DNA from: Aplidium turbinatum
Taxonomy: Eukaryota > Chordata > Ascidiacea > Aplousobranchia > Polyclinidae
DNA: 64,000 nucleotides
Direction of reading: 5' to 3'
NCBI GenBank assembly: GCA_918807975.1
Contig: OU964934.1
Span: 12,710,001-12,774,000, forward strand
This document shows positions 11,769-25,362 of the stretch, one piece after another (the stretch's first letter is position 1; each line of letters starts with the position of its first letter). The notes under the pieces were generated by a model that worked only from the letters and a program-made list of their open reading frames with translations, ran no database searches and was not told where the DNA came from. The translations under genes and the position numbers were made by a program.

Positions 11769-13695
11769 CATACGCGCCGACTTTCGGGGGGGGGGGGGGA
11801 CAGGGATCGGCGCCCCCCGTAAATTTATAGTTGAGGGGCAACAAAAATGGCTATTACAAGTGGTGTTTCAAAGATAAAATACTTTGCGAAAGAGATTTAG
11901 ATCATTTAAACGGAAAGAATGCCGAAAGCAAAAAACAGCCTACCCTACGTTGCTCTTGCCCACAAAACAGCAGCTGATCGCATGGCTTTCTCTGGAACGT
12001 GAATTACTAATGAGATGCGCACGACACGCACGCTCACAGTCGCACACTGCTTGTCTTCCGCGCGTGAGGAGCAGCTTCAAAGTCAAAACGCGTGGTAGCG
12101 AAAAAGCGAATGATTGAATGTTTATTCTCATTTCACGAGTTATCCAAACGTTTGTTAGATTTTTAAATCGATTTTAGCAAACTCTATCGAGTTGAAACTA
12201 CGACACAACAAACAATTACGTGAATACAGCTTAAAAAAAATGTATTTTTCAAAACTGTCACTCAGTGTTTTGCTTCAATAAGCACTGTATTGATGTATAT
12301 ATATAGGCTATTGTGAAAATATATACATCTCATACACTCATCAATATACACTCATCTATATACACTCCTGCACTACCGTTTATACTCGTGGATAGATCGA
12401 TCTCATGTATAAGTTGTTTGACCACCTTATTCCCAACACTACCATTCAATGGTTCATTCTAATAAGTATTGGCATTGACATACTATGATCGTTGAAGGTA
12501 AGGAAATTTCAAAGTTGAGTGTAGAGTAGCTTACGCTGCTGGAATAGTCACGTAACCATTCACAGCAATATTAAGTAAACCAGCTAAATTAGAGGCACTA
12601 TTTTCAACGAGGTCTTCCCGTTTTGAGGTCAATTATGATTGAACAGAACACATTGTTTTGTTCACAATGTGTGAGAATAAAATCGAAAACCGATAAAAGA
12701 AAAGGTGTTTAATGGTCTTGGCCGCAAATATTGCCTACATTAACGACGTCTCTTACCGCTATTATCACCTAGCCAACCTGACATCATTGTTTTATGCGGC
12801 CGCTAAGATTTGACATCGACTTCAACAATCATGGAATGTTACGTAATAAGAACGATTATATCCTACACGCAAAAATAAAAAAATTGATCTCTTAAAACAG
12901 CTCTTTCTGCTGTTTTGTCTCGTGAGCTTTGCATATTGCTCAACAAGTGTATAAAATTTAAAATTGACAAGAAATCATTAAATTTGAAAATTAAGTTTGA
13001 ATCACTGGAAATAAACGTATTCAAAACTTTTGCTTCGCGGCCGACGCCATTTCACACTCCGTAATCTACGTCGGCAATGATTTTGCCACAGTAAAAATGC
13101 CAAATGCGTTCATTATGAAAACTACCGAGCTGGAGACAACGGCTTGTCCCGTGAGTAAGTTGAACCTGTCTTTTTGAGGTGAAAATCACTTGCAAACATC
13201 TCGACCTATACTCGAGTATATACGGTATTCGATAAAAGACTATAAAGGCTTTCGATAATAAACAGAAGAGAAAACACTTTACCGTTGTTAACGCTTTGAA
13301 GGTAAGTAATTAGTAAAACGAGGTTAATAAAACTGATAGCGGGTTTCCACTCTGCTTGAGATCATGATTTTTTGCGTTTTATTTTGATAACTTCACTGTC
13401 TTGATCGTTGTTATTCACTCGCACGAAAATGAAATGAATCGACTTGTTTTCCAACTGTTCCAATTATGAGCTAACAATATCAAAATTTTTTACGACTGGG
13501 CGTATGCGTTTGCGTAAGTAAAACTTATCGTCTCAAGCAGCGATTCTACAAATTCGGAGTGCGACCTCGGTGTCAATATAAACAAGACACTAAGCTTAAT
13601 CAAATACTATTTTAGTTAAGTAAAATAGCGTTATGGTTATATGACGTCATAACCTTTCTCGCCCTCCAAGGTTTTTGGAAAAGTCGGCGCCTATG
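11769..13695. mobile_element. hAT-type element, CATAGGCGCCGACTT family copy 2
   Basis: Left end CATACGCGCCGACTTTC, right end AAAAGTCGGCGCCTATG; perfect 8-bp duplication AAACTCAA at 11761-11768 and 13696-13703. At 1.9 kb it is longer than copy 1 but I see no transposase frame. A small run of TATACACTC units lies at about 12320-12370. A GGCGCCCCCCG block follows the left G-run. Confidence 0.9.
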
Positions 13696-13703
13696 AAACT
13701 CAA

Positions 13704-16700
13704 CAATGTTTAGTGTGAATGTCCGTGGCTTGTAACGACTGCATCGGTCTCAGATTCTAAAGAGCGTCGGTTTGACACTGTTCAGGAGCGTTTTTTTTTT
13801 TAAACTTTATCAATACAGGTAATAGTGTTTTTGCTGCTTTTAGCTGTAACAGTATGAATAATTCACGTTTATTTGTTGGAACTTTTTCAATTTTGTTGGA
13901 GTTGGAGAATTTTTCTTGGTAAATTTTGGTTCTCCAAAAGGGGGTTGATAATGTTCCGAACAAACTTGCACGTGATATTTACTGCACAACTGTTTGCTCC
14001 TTGGCAAATTTCTTTTCATGTTCTTTTCTAGCCAAATTTATGACAATAACTGATTTTATGGGATGCCAACATGGTATCGACTACTTTGGTTGAAAGTGCG
14101 AGATAGAGAGTGGTAAAACATCGCTGAAAGATCTTAGGGACGAAATATCTGGCAAGCATTTTATGCACTCTATTTTTACTTTGAATGAGTAAGTTTAGTA
14201 GTTGCATTAATTAACAATACTTATTTCAAGAAAGTAGTTTTATCACAATCATGTAAAGGGTTTTAGTTTTTCCATTTTCTTAAAGCTGCCACCTTCATAC
14301 ATTTTTTAAAGCATGCGTGACTTCACGTTTTGTACTTGGTGCTGTGGTTGCACAAAAAGATACAAACCCTATGTAACAACACGCCTGAGTGCATAATTGA
14401 GGTTGTCTACTTGCTTGAGTAAACATGGGAATGTAGCCTCAGAGGCTATATTTGCAGTATATATATCATAAATATAGCCTCTCCCTCTGCCAATAAAAAA
14501 ATATCTTGCTTAGGTTAAGCAAAAATTTTTACAATGCCAGTTTCATGAAAATTGCAGTTTCGGAGTTAGATAAACTTGTGAATTCATAAACAAAATTATA
14601 GTTTTGAAATCTTTCTAAGTTTACCATAATTTTTACCAAACACATGTACAATGACATCTCCACGTACAAAAAAATCTGATGTAACGGTATTGTGGAGGAC
14701 AAAATTTAGCTCAAACAGTTTTGTTCCCTTTGTGGAACAATGGCAATTTACTGTACACATTTTGCTAATGTTCAGCAGCAAGGTCTGACTGAGTACCAAG
14801 GTTGAGAATAGATTGTCAGTTTAGAATGAAAATGTAGATGTAGAAGTTTTCACACGAAGTGATACAGCTGTGTTTCTGTTGGGGTAGTCGACCTTACTTT
14901 TTACAACAGTAAAATTGTTTTATTGCATAATATGGAATGTATTTTAGCTTGGTAAAAATTTTGAAGCTCTTAGTTCTTTTTCAACTCTAATCAAGCAAAG
15001 AAACAGTTTATTTGAATAGTTTGTTTCAAGCACAACAGCAAAAATATTTGGCCAAAGCTGAAAATGTAGATGAGAGTACTTTACAGTTTACATGGTAAAA
15101 AAAAAGAGAAACCCGAGTAGGCAGTAGCATTGATAGAGGGTTCAGGGGGTACTTTTAAATTTAAACCTGGGCCCGGCATAATTTAGGGGTCCGAAACTTT
15201 TCCTAAAGGCCATGGTGTTTGTAGAAACCATTGTGTACTCCTTGGAAATGGTGCATTTTTTTATTATATCATATGTGTCTTGAATTAGAGACTCATGATC
15301 TCATTAGTAGCAGGCCCAAGTTGTGTTCTCCGTGGCCCTGTGAGTAGCAACAATAGCCTAGTGGAAGTTCATAAAATGCATGGAGGATTATTGCAAGCTT
15401 GAAGAGCGGAAAAAACGCATCTTCATTTTTGAAGACAAGTAACTCAGTGCTTGCTGAACATTCAAGAACACCATGCAACAGCAATTAGTGTTTCTTCTAA
15501 ACTACCACAAGATAAATGCCTCTATGGCCTACTCTACACCACCCCCTAGAGCTAGCAATGTAAACTCAAGGTGGGTGCAGAAAGAATACGAGAAGTATGT
15601 GCACAAACTGCAACATTCTTTATGAGGAGCTTGACGAAACTTGTTTAAAGGATTATCACACTTGTCAGTGCGTAATCACAAATAAATGAATGTTTTACCA
15701 CCAATTTATAACTATTACCATACAGGCAAGAGGGTTCTAAGTCAATGGAGTAAGAAGTTGAAAATCTTGTATATATGGGAAATTTCCAATGTTCCACAAA
15801 GGAAACATAACGTAACTTTTGTTAGAGATATGTTATGACCCTAAAACTTCCCAAAATAATTGTTATCACAACAAAAACAAGATAGGCTATACAAAAACTT
15901 GTCAGTTTTGTGGCTATACTTCAGTTTGTTCTGTTGATCTTGGGCTTGGTCAGGCCTTTCACATTCAACTGTAGCAAATTGATGCTTTTCAACACCACAA
16001 CCAAGGTTACCCATTCTAAACAGTTGTTTGACATGAAGGGCACATGCACTGGGTCAACGTCACTTTATACGGTTGCATAGAGCTCTGTGAGCTTCAATTG
16101 CTGTCTTGATTTGTTGTCATTCGCTTGATTGCAAGAATCAATTATAGGGGGCTCACCACATGGAAGCTGACAACTTAAACATCATAGACACTGACAGTCA
16201 TGCTAAACAAAAAATGCGACATTCTCCTTTCACTTTCGGTAAATGTTTGTCCCTGCCCATTTCTTTGAAATGTGTGAGCGAGGAGAAAATCTTGATGCAA
16301 GTATCCGATTTGTTTCTTTAAGTGTTAGTTTTATTATAGTATAAGCATTAGATAGGATTTGGTTTAGGTCTGGATTTCAGATTTTGATGCAATAGAATCA
16401 TTGATACTTCTAAGCAAACTGTAATTTAACTGATACCCAGCTGAATTCCAGTGCATAGGCTAGTATATCCTTTTAAACGTGCTAGCGTGAGATGTTACAA
16501 CTACCGGCACAAGGATATTAATTCCTTCATAATGAATAATGGCATGAGAACGAATTTCAAGCTTTTAATATTTGCCCAGAATGTTTAGTCTAATAATGCA
16601 TAATATTTAAACGGTCTTGAATATGTTAAAACTGTTTCAATATCTTTATTAAAATGGATTATTGCTTTAAGTATCACCAGAATTTCACTGGGTGTAAGAA

Positions 16701-18641
16701 TAAAAAATGTGACAAACAGGTTTAAAATGGGTTTAAGTTGTGGTTTTCAGATTAATATTTTGTAGTTAAAAATAAAACTTTGAAAATGATTCTGCTTTGT
16801 TGTGCCACAAACATTAAAATCTAGTAACATTTCAGGTTTTGCCATTTAGTTTTCATTTTTAACATTCGTTCATATATTATGTTCTTGGTTTTAGTCTTTA
16901 TTGGTTTGTTGCTGAACCCGAACGTCAACCTTGTTTGTGTGTAAAAACATTCTTTCACAAACAATACATATTTTTTCATTTGGAGCTGATAAAAATGCAC
17001 TTTTAAAATGTTTTTACAGTCAAACTCTATTTAGCCAATGTTTTTGATTAAATATTAATTTATTCTGTTTTTCATTTACTTCAGCATATGCAGTTTACCA
17101 CCCAAGTTAGTTGGTCAACATTTTTAAAGTTTACTGTTTCACACAAACAAATTATGTGTTACTGTATAAATGGTTCAACATTGTTTAGATCACTAGTTCC
17201 ATTATAGTCTATTGTGTTGATAAACTATTTTAATTGTTTGATGCTGAAAGCCGAGATAGCATAGTTTCTGCCTGAGGCTATAAAACTGTAGCAGTGTTGT
17301 ATTTTTTTTCTATCTAACGAAAGGTTAGAGAACGTATGATTAAAACAACTGGAAAAGAAACTTACATGATGTTTTTTTTTATAAATATTGACATTTAAAA
17401 AGTTTACATGTTTTTCCAAAGCTTTTCTTGAGTTTGTGCGAGCTGTATCATAGCAATTAAATTCAACTTTTAGGTTTGTGGAAAATCTACTAGTGATTTG
17501 TTTTGTATATGCACTGGGAGTGTTTGACAAAATATTAAAATATATTTTTAAATACTAGTAGGTGTTAGTTAATCATTCATTGAATGCTATGCTTTCTGGC
17601 TCGATCCTATTTTTTTAAAGTTGTGTGTTTAACTTATTGGTTCACTGAAGTCATCCTTTGCTGTAGTTAGTAGCTAGGTATACTTTTGGTTCACTGTGTG
17701 GATGTTGAAGTATGGCAGTTTTCCAGGTGATTTCAGCAAAGCCCAATTAATACATTTTCAATAATTTTGTTGTGTTAAGTTTCAAATTGAGTTGTTTTGC
17801 TAGAATGCTGATTAGTGATTATTGAATTCTGCTTGGGCTTTTTTGTCAAAATGATTTACAAGGAAAATATTTCGTTTTTTTTTGCTCTCTAAAAGGTTGT
17901 TGATTGGAGGAGTTTATTCGAGTTTTATTCTTCTAGTTTGGGCATAGAATTTATATATACTTGGTTGTTGAACCTCAAGCAAAGTTCTTTGATAAAGATC
18001 AGCACCTTATAATTTCATGACAAGGCATGCAGTATCCTAGAGGCAGCTGTAAATTAAAACAGTATTTTTTGTTCTGTAATTTTTTTAAATACCAATTATA
18101 TATTATATATAATGAATAATTTTAAAAGGAACGGTAACTTGATCTGTTTTTGGTGTTTTTGCACAATTGTATCTCACATTTTATGTTGTACTTTTTGCTG
18201 GAATAGTTGATGTTTGTGTCTGTTCCACAAACAACTCTGGATGATATAGTGTACAACAGAAGCATTTTCTAACTGTAACAAACTACACTGCTGCATGATT
18301 TATAACTAGAACCTTTTGAGTTATTTGTGGCAAGTAGACTTATGCGAGGTTCATTAAATGGTGGTTTACTGTATGTAATATACGTATACTGTACTCGAGA
18401 TTAAACCACAGAAATTTCATGCCTCATCATAGCAGGCTTAGATCAAAATGTTTGTTCAGAAATAACTTATTTTTGTCATTAAGCATGCTAGATCAACCAC
18501 AGTTAATGACTCCAATATTATGCTAGGCATTTACTAATGGTACAAATGTGCTTTAGGTTTTTAAAAACATCTTAAAAATATACATGTAACTGCAAGTCTT
18601 TCGTTTACAAGAAAGTCTGTTGATTGGGCAGATTGATAGTT
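13704..18641. other. Upstream region of the zinc-finger gene, no exon recognised
   Basis: Five kilobases of AT-rich sequence. The longest frames are about 100 codons and are low-complexity shadows. The promoter and any 5' untranslated exons of the zinc-finger gene should be here, but nothing in the sequence fixes them. A GC-richer scrap at 15110-15230 could be a decayed repeat. Confidence 0.4.
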
Positions 18642-18680
18642 TGAACGGGTTCTGGTATTGCTGTTTCCGTTTCATCATCA

Positions 18681-21600
18681 ATGATGTTTATGGATCGGTC
18701 AAAGTACGAAGATCAAGCTGCCGCTGTAAGCTCACAGTTTTATAAAGACGACAATCAGTCGCTTATAGGTAGCTACTCTTCCCAGTTCCAACAGTATGAG
18801 CTGGAAACCATGGACGCGCCAAGACATATTTGTCCAGTTTGTGACAAAACCTTCAGAGCAAGTAGTCTCCTTGATATTCATATGAGGGTTCACGTTGGAG
18901 CTAAGCCCTTTGTTTGCCCTGTATGTAATCATAGAGCTACTCAGAAGGGAAATCTAAAGCTTCATATGAAGAAACATCATGGGCAAGATTTACCCAGTCA
19001 TATTGATCTGACTCCTGACAGTGGAATTTGGGGAAATTTTTCAACAAGTGATAATTCTGACGAAACCGAGTTGAACTGTCAATTGAACAATAAAAAGAAG
19101 ACAACCTTAGCACACAGTTCTCTTCTCAATGAAGATGTGGTAGAACTTATCAAAAAGTGCCAAAATAGCATCGGTCAGAGTACCATGGGAAGAATCACAG
19201 AAAGCTTAAATGATTTTTTGGATATTGCCCAGCAGAAGGTAAGATCTGGAAGCTTGTCTTCACAGAATGAATTACAAAAAGAAGAAATCTCATACGAGAA
19301 CTTAAATTCGAACAATAATCGAATTGAACAGGGAACTTTTGAAATGGACAAAAACCCTGTGTGCGTTATGACTGCACCTGCTGAAAATTACAGTTTTTCG
19401 ACAAAACCAAATGTGCAAGAAAACACTTCGTCAAAAAATTTTTGTTATTGTAAAATATGTGGTTGGAAGACAACTAGTTCTGGCTATTTGAATGTTCACA
19501 TGAGGAAACACAAGGCTGAATCACATATTTGTACCCTATGTGGCAGAGCTTTCAAAGAAACTTGGTATCTAAAGAATCACATGAGGTCCCATGTCAATGA
19601 CATCATTTCAGATCCCGTCTTAAACTTTGCTGAAAGTAACATTGCACGTGAAAACACAGAATTAGAATCTTCGTTCCAAGATGAAGAGTTGATACATAAA
19701 GAGAACAATGAGAAAGCAGCTTATTCTATGTGCAGCCAATGTGGCTTCATTTTTTCGAAACAATCTTTACCTGCTCACTCTGAGACTTGTGGAAAAGAAC
19801 AGGAACGCATTGCAGATAGCGACATTCTTGAATTTTCATACAGTAAAGCTACTTTCATGAAAACTCTCCAGTTAACAAATAAAATATGTAGAGAAAAAAA
19901 TGGCCAACTTCCTTATTTGAAACATTTTGATGCAATGATCAGTAATGCTGTTGTTCATTCACGTGATATTTGTAGCGAGGATGCCAAATTATCAGAGAAC
20001 TCGAATTCTAAACCGTCCAGTAATCCTTTGCATTTATTGAAAAAAGAAATTGAGAATTCCATTGTTCAAAATGGAATAGAAGCTACAAAGAAAAGCTTTC
20101 AAGAATTAATAAAAAATCCAGATTTTAAAATACTGCTTTCATCTAAACATTTGCATAGCATTGCTGAACTTTTTAATACCAAAGAAAGTATTTTGAAAAG
20201 TGATGGTTCAGTAAATCACCACATCTTAATGAAAGGAAAGATGAAGCTCTCTCCCTCACACAACCCTTCCAAAAATTCAGCAATGCAGTTGCTTGCCAGC
20301 ACAGGAAAGTCATTAGATGTTGAGAAGTCAGCGCTAACGGACCATAGTGTTGACAGCAGCTCAGTTGTTCAACCGGTTCAGCGCTACAAGTGTGAGTATT
20401 GCTCCAAATGGTTCAAATACAAAAGTGTGTTAAGCATCCATATGAGGTCGCACACTGGCGAACGACCTTACAAATGCACGTACTGTGACTATGCTGGCAC
20501 GCAACACAACTGTCTCAAGGTCCACCTTCAGCGCCACCACCCAGAAATTTATGAAGCTCAAAACGAAGAAAGGATCGCGAAAGCAAAAAATATTGAAGTC
20601 AGTGAGGTTGTTGAGCAAGAGGAGTTGTTTGTTTCCCAAAACAGCCGATTTTCTCCCGCCCGATGTCCGATATGTGATCGTGTGTCCCCTTCACCGGGTT
20701 ATTTGAAAATTCACATGCGGTCGCACAAGACAACTCTTGATCACGTTTGCCATATTTGCGGTCGGGGATTTAAGGAGTATTGGTATTTGAGCACACATCT
20801 TCGTACACATGACAATGAGATAAACACCTCTACTGGTCCTGTCGAAGAATTTCAACATTTTGGAACAAATTTAGACTTGCCTAAAGCCAGCGCACGTATG
20901 CACAGCGTTCCTTTACGGAAAGAGCATTTGACAAAGCAGCAAAGTGTGCCACTTAACACACGCGACAGAAACCATCTCGGACACAGCTACTTGAGCGGCA
21001 CATCATCATGGAGCCCTCTCGATAGGCACGAAGAGTTTTATGAAACACACCACTCCATTCACCCCAGGCCGTGTGAGGTTAGTCCAGAACCTCCTCGGCC
21101 ACACGTAAGCAAGCGGAAAGCCTTCCAGCCCTCTCGACATCGACCAGAGCCTTACGTGGCTCACGAACCGAGATCTCGCAAGTCCAAACCACGGAAGTTT
21201 AGCCACGGAAATTATCTCGTTCCGACGTTTGAAAGTTTGCCCTTCGCTTCCAGCGAGAATTTGGATCAAGAAGACGTAAGAATTTAGTTTTTATTTAAAC
21301 TTTAATTCTTAGCATGTATGTTTATTTTGCGAAATTGAACAACATTGCCGTACTTAAATTTCTACTTTCTTCTTTTTGTCTTTAAATCTATGATCAAATT
21401 CAAGTGAGGTGGTATTGGACGGCCAAGATTAAAATTTTATCTCACAACTCTGTATTGTTTTTAATCATTTTTTTTTTTGCTGAATTATATAATAGCGTTG
21501 GATTGCACAACACTTTAGACATGCTTATGCAGCTGTTTCATAAATCAGCATAATATATCACATGATGAACGATCCCAAATAGAAATGTGACTTTGAACAT

Positions 21601-22978
21601 TTTAACCATTTGCGGATGCTTTTTAACCATATTTTATCGGCTGTGAAATTTGTTGAACAGGAAAACAGTGTCATAAAAACATATTCTGAGTACGCAATGC
21701 GATTGATAGTGTGTTGTACACTGGTATTTATACCATCAGTTTACAAGTTTTCCTTTGTAATAAAGTTTCTCACTCTTAAACATTTGCTTTCATAATCAGA
21801 TTTTTTAGTGTCATTTATTATTGCTTAGTTGATGATATACATATGACGTTGTTGGCATTTTTTTTCTGTGTTACCTATCAACACGTAAGTTAAATTGTCA
21901 GCACAAGACAACAGTATTCTAATTGCGATAGCCTGTAAGTGCCGAAACTGTGATAATTCTTTCGCGAAAGCAGGCCTGGAACAATTGGCAATTTTACATA
22001 GGATTTTTTTCAGGTTGAGACAGCCGAAACTTTAACAACATTGAATGCTTGCGCAGGTGAGTGTTCTGGGTGGGAGTAGTTTTGCTGTTGAGCAAGTGAT
22101 TTTATCTCTTTTTGACCACGCACAGATAGACACTAGACAGAGTATTCGAAATTGAAAAAAAATATCGATCTATTTCTTTTGTGTATTTCTGTTGTCTTTG
22201 AATGCTGATGCGATCGCTATGAGACACAGACTTGTTTATCATTAAGAATGAAGTCACGGTATGTAAATCAGTGATCGTAAATGTAAAGTAAAAGTTTTTT
22301 TTTTGAATTGCATTCACTTGAAATTGGTCTTTGACAATACCGTTTATTGTTTCTTGCGTTATGTCGAGAAACAGGAACATTAAGTTGTTAGTTGTGTGCC
22401 TTTGTTTAGACTTCAATGGTTTTACATGTAACTTTATCTTTCTATTATTTTTAAATTTAATGACCTTTAAATTACATGACAGTTTGCAGATATTTTTTGG
22501 ACCAGTACTGCTCCTTATCTTAAGTTAAGCTGCATTCATGTATAATTTACGTCATTATCAGCTATAGCAACTTTTATATTTTTTGAAAAAGGAAGCATAA
22601 AGTTAATTAAATTTTGAACAGTACATATATATTTTAGGAACTCTTGATAATGCAGTGCATTGCCATATACTGCTTCACGTTAAAAATAGACTACTGTTTA
22701 TAATTTCAACGCTTTCTAAGTATATAATAAAATTTATCATCCAATTCTCATCAACGCTACTGTCAAAGCATCTGATCTCTAAAAAGCGTCCAGGAAATGT
22801 GTTTTTAACATTAATTTTCATTTTTCATGGCATGATGCTAAACTGTAAATATATTATCATTTTTTTATGTGTGATTTTACTTTTTTTAGCCGCTGAACAA
22901 CCACTAGATCTGACAGTCTCCATTGCTACAAGTACAATACCAACCAAGGAAGAGCCATTGAATCTGGCCATCAAATGA
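18681..22978 (+). CDS. ZNF536: ZNF536-like C2H2 zinc-finger repressor with C-terminal CtBP motifs
   Basis: Exons 18681-21275, 22014-22056, 22890-22978 join in phase to 908 codons, stop TGA 22976-22978. An in-frame TGA at 18642-18644 limits the start; a second ATG follows at once. Eight good C2H2 fingers lie at residues 51-71, 79-100, 257-277, 284-304, 571-591, 599-620, 662-682 and 689-709, plus a poor C2HC-like one at 351-370. The pairs linked HTGERPYKC and the YAGTQ..LK.HL.RHH finger match ZNF536; [17 protein letters not shown] and [17 protein letters not shown] match its GR.FKE.WFLKNHM finger. The last exon adds PLDLTV and PLNLAIK, the PxDLS type that recruits CtBP corepressors; ZNF536 also has PLDLSV. 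Expected role: nuclear DNA-binding repressor in neural cells (known for ZNF536; inferred here). ZNF219 or ZNF516 are alternatives in the same family. If the first intron is kept, the frame ends after VRI at 868 codons. Confidence 0.88.
21759..21764 (+). terminator. AATAAA in intron 1 of the zinc-finger gene
   Basis: Exact polyadenylation hexamer about 480 bases after the stop that is read if intron 1 is not spliced. It could end a short transcript that lacks the CtBP-motif exons. Confidence 0.4.
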
Positions 22979-23015
22979 TCACCTTTTTGTTGCCTTGTGG
23001 TTGCAAAATACGTCT

Positions 23016-23021
23016 AATAAA
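23016..23021 (+). terminator. Polyadenylation signal of the spliced zinc-finger transcript
   Basis: AATAAA 38 bases after the TGA of the last exon, in the sense direction. Its closeness to the stop supports the spliced C-terminus as the real gene end. Confidence 0.65.
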
Positions 23022-24547
23022 CATTACTTTGAGTTGAAGACATTCAGGAAAATCATTAATTTTATGAATCATTGCAACTTTTCGTTTTTTTATTTTTGCG
23101 AAGACACCCAACTCATGTTTTCGACCTGCTTTGGTTCTGCGGCCAAATGTTTTGCAATGGCTTGTTTATAAAACGTGGCAGTAACTCTCTCCCAGTGTTT
23201 TTATCGTGTGTGTCATATTTTAACGAATGTTATATTAACGTAAATATTGTGAATACTATCTTTTTATGGAATCATAAATATGACGTACTGGAAAGTCTGC
23301 TTTGACAATTCCATTTCATTTTTAGCATCGGGTGTTTCGTGCTGATAATCACAAGTGCTGATAAGTATGTTGTAAAACGACAAAAGCTACTGCAAACTTT
23401 TCAGTGTAAAATCAGTAAAAGTGTTATCTCGAGCAGTACATGTCTGATATCATTTAATGATCACTTTTTTATTAACATGCTTCAAATCATATCTTTATAC
23501 AACGAGACGCGTTAGTGTAAGTCGTTTTTCAGCCAACAAATCAGCACTTTTTATATTGATTAAACGTCTGTGATTTGCGGGTTGAGTTGTATCCCATGTT
23601 ATGTGATGTTGCTGTAAATTTGACCTTTTAATACTTTTTACAACGACAGAACACGCCTCGAGTTGTTTTTTTATGTTATTCGAGGTCTTCAATATAAATC
23701 AAATGCTCACTTCAGTTTTATTATATGCTGAGGCTTGTACGTTAAACGAGTGAAGGGATTTAATTTTTTCTCTTCCTTGCTTAAAAATCCAGGTGCTATT
23801 TGTAATCAGTTAAATTTGGATAAATTCAATATTTTTATCTTTTTAAACATATTTACATATATTCAAATCTTTGAGCTCAGTCATTCCATGGCAAGCACAC
23901 ACATAAACCATTATGTTTGTTTGTTTAGTTAAAAGACAACTCATTTTTGTGGGCACTCGAACTTATGCCTGGCTGGTAGCCTGCAATAAAAACAAGCAAA
24001 AATTAGTTTTGTGAAAACCAGCGAAAAACACAACTTGAAACCTTGCAATGACATGTACCATTGCATTAATAACACTTCCGTGCGTTGCCTAATTTAAGTT
24101 ATTTGCTGATGAAACAAATCAAACAACCTCTTTTCATTGTGCAGTAAGTTTTTTAACAATCATGAAAAGCTCGCATGTCATATACTCATTACAAGAAAAT
24201 ACCATAGGGTATTTTTTTATCTCGTCTTTTTCTGTTCTGCAGAAATGAAGCATTTCAAAACTCAACAACGAACGTTCAATGAACGTCGTCGATTTTACGT
24301 CCCCACATGTTGAAGCGATGTAAAAAAAATAAATTTCACTGCAACCCAATCTATTATATTGAAAGTGACATTTTCAAACAATTTTCTTATTATATTAATT
24401 ATCAATTCAAACATGGCATTGGATGTTGTTTGTCCTACGCAATACGTACAAGTAGCTCGTTTAATGGATTTTTTGCATGCGACAAAACGATCATTTAATA
24501 ATCATAATTTATGTTCGTGAAACATAAATTATTAATTTGGAGCATTA

Positions 24548-24624
24548 CCCAGATAGCAAAATCCGTTATTTTTACGTCTGCAGACGTTGAATGAATGTAA
24601 AAATGACGGATTTTGTTATCTGGG
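24548..24624. mobile_element. Foldback (palindromic) MITE, intact copy
   Basis: 77 bases that fold back on themselves: the left arm CCCAGATAGCAAAATCCGT continues to TTTTTAC, and the right arm is its reverse complement with about two mismatches in 28. The centre holds the perfect palindrome ACGTCTGCAGACGT. TA lies on each side (24546-24547, 24625-24626), as expected of a TA target duplication. No coding content. Confidence 0.8.
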
Positions 24625-25362
24625 TAGCCCCCTTTATTTTTGCTCGTTCTCATGGCTGTTATCTATTGATATGGTGCAAGAAAAAAATGTTTTGGGCTAT
24701 TTCTTGACAGCATTTGTGTTTTTTAATCAGGATACAAAGCGCTTTTAAGAAAATGCTCCATTTTTTCACAGCTCTTTTCATTAGGTGCTTTGAGAAATTG
24801 TAGTGTTGATTTTTTTATTGTTTTTTGATTTGCAATTTCATTTCTGTCACTATTTTTCCGCCCCTTTTAACAAGCATTGTTAATTTTTATGTCGCTATTG
24901 AAACGCAATAGACTGTGTGCATTATTTCTACCATATATTATATACTCTACTTTTCCACAATTATGGAATGTGGTGTTTAAATACAATGTACTACAATCGC
25001 AATTATATTTACCACTAGATCGAATGTACTTATTCCAATTGAATATACAAGATGGCTGTGATTTATTAGCTGAACAATTATCCAACCAGTAAAGCTGCAA
25101 CTTTGAAAAAAGAGCACTTTGCTGGTTCTTGGACAACCTGGGCAGCCGAATGCGAAGACGAATCTTGAATTAATTTTTTTGTGATCATATCTACATTGTC
25201 TATTAATATGAGATTCTAATTTACTTTATATGCTGAGAAAAATGATGTGTTGATTTAACATGCAAACAACGTCATGTTGCTTGAACATAGACCTTATTGA
25301 GCAGTACCAAAATATTGATGTTTGACGAATGCGATTTTGTAAAATTGCTTGATGTCGCATTA

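Noticed and set aside
18681-21287. Zinc-finger protein ending at the TAG at 21285-21287 as the only C-terminus
   Set aside because: The last three codons overlap a consensus splice donor, and two downstream exons join in phase to a tail with CtBP motifs known from the same family. Kept only as a possible unspliced form.
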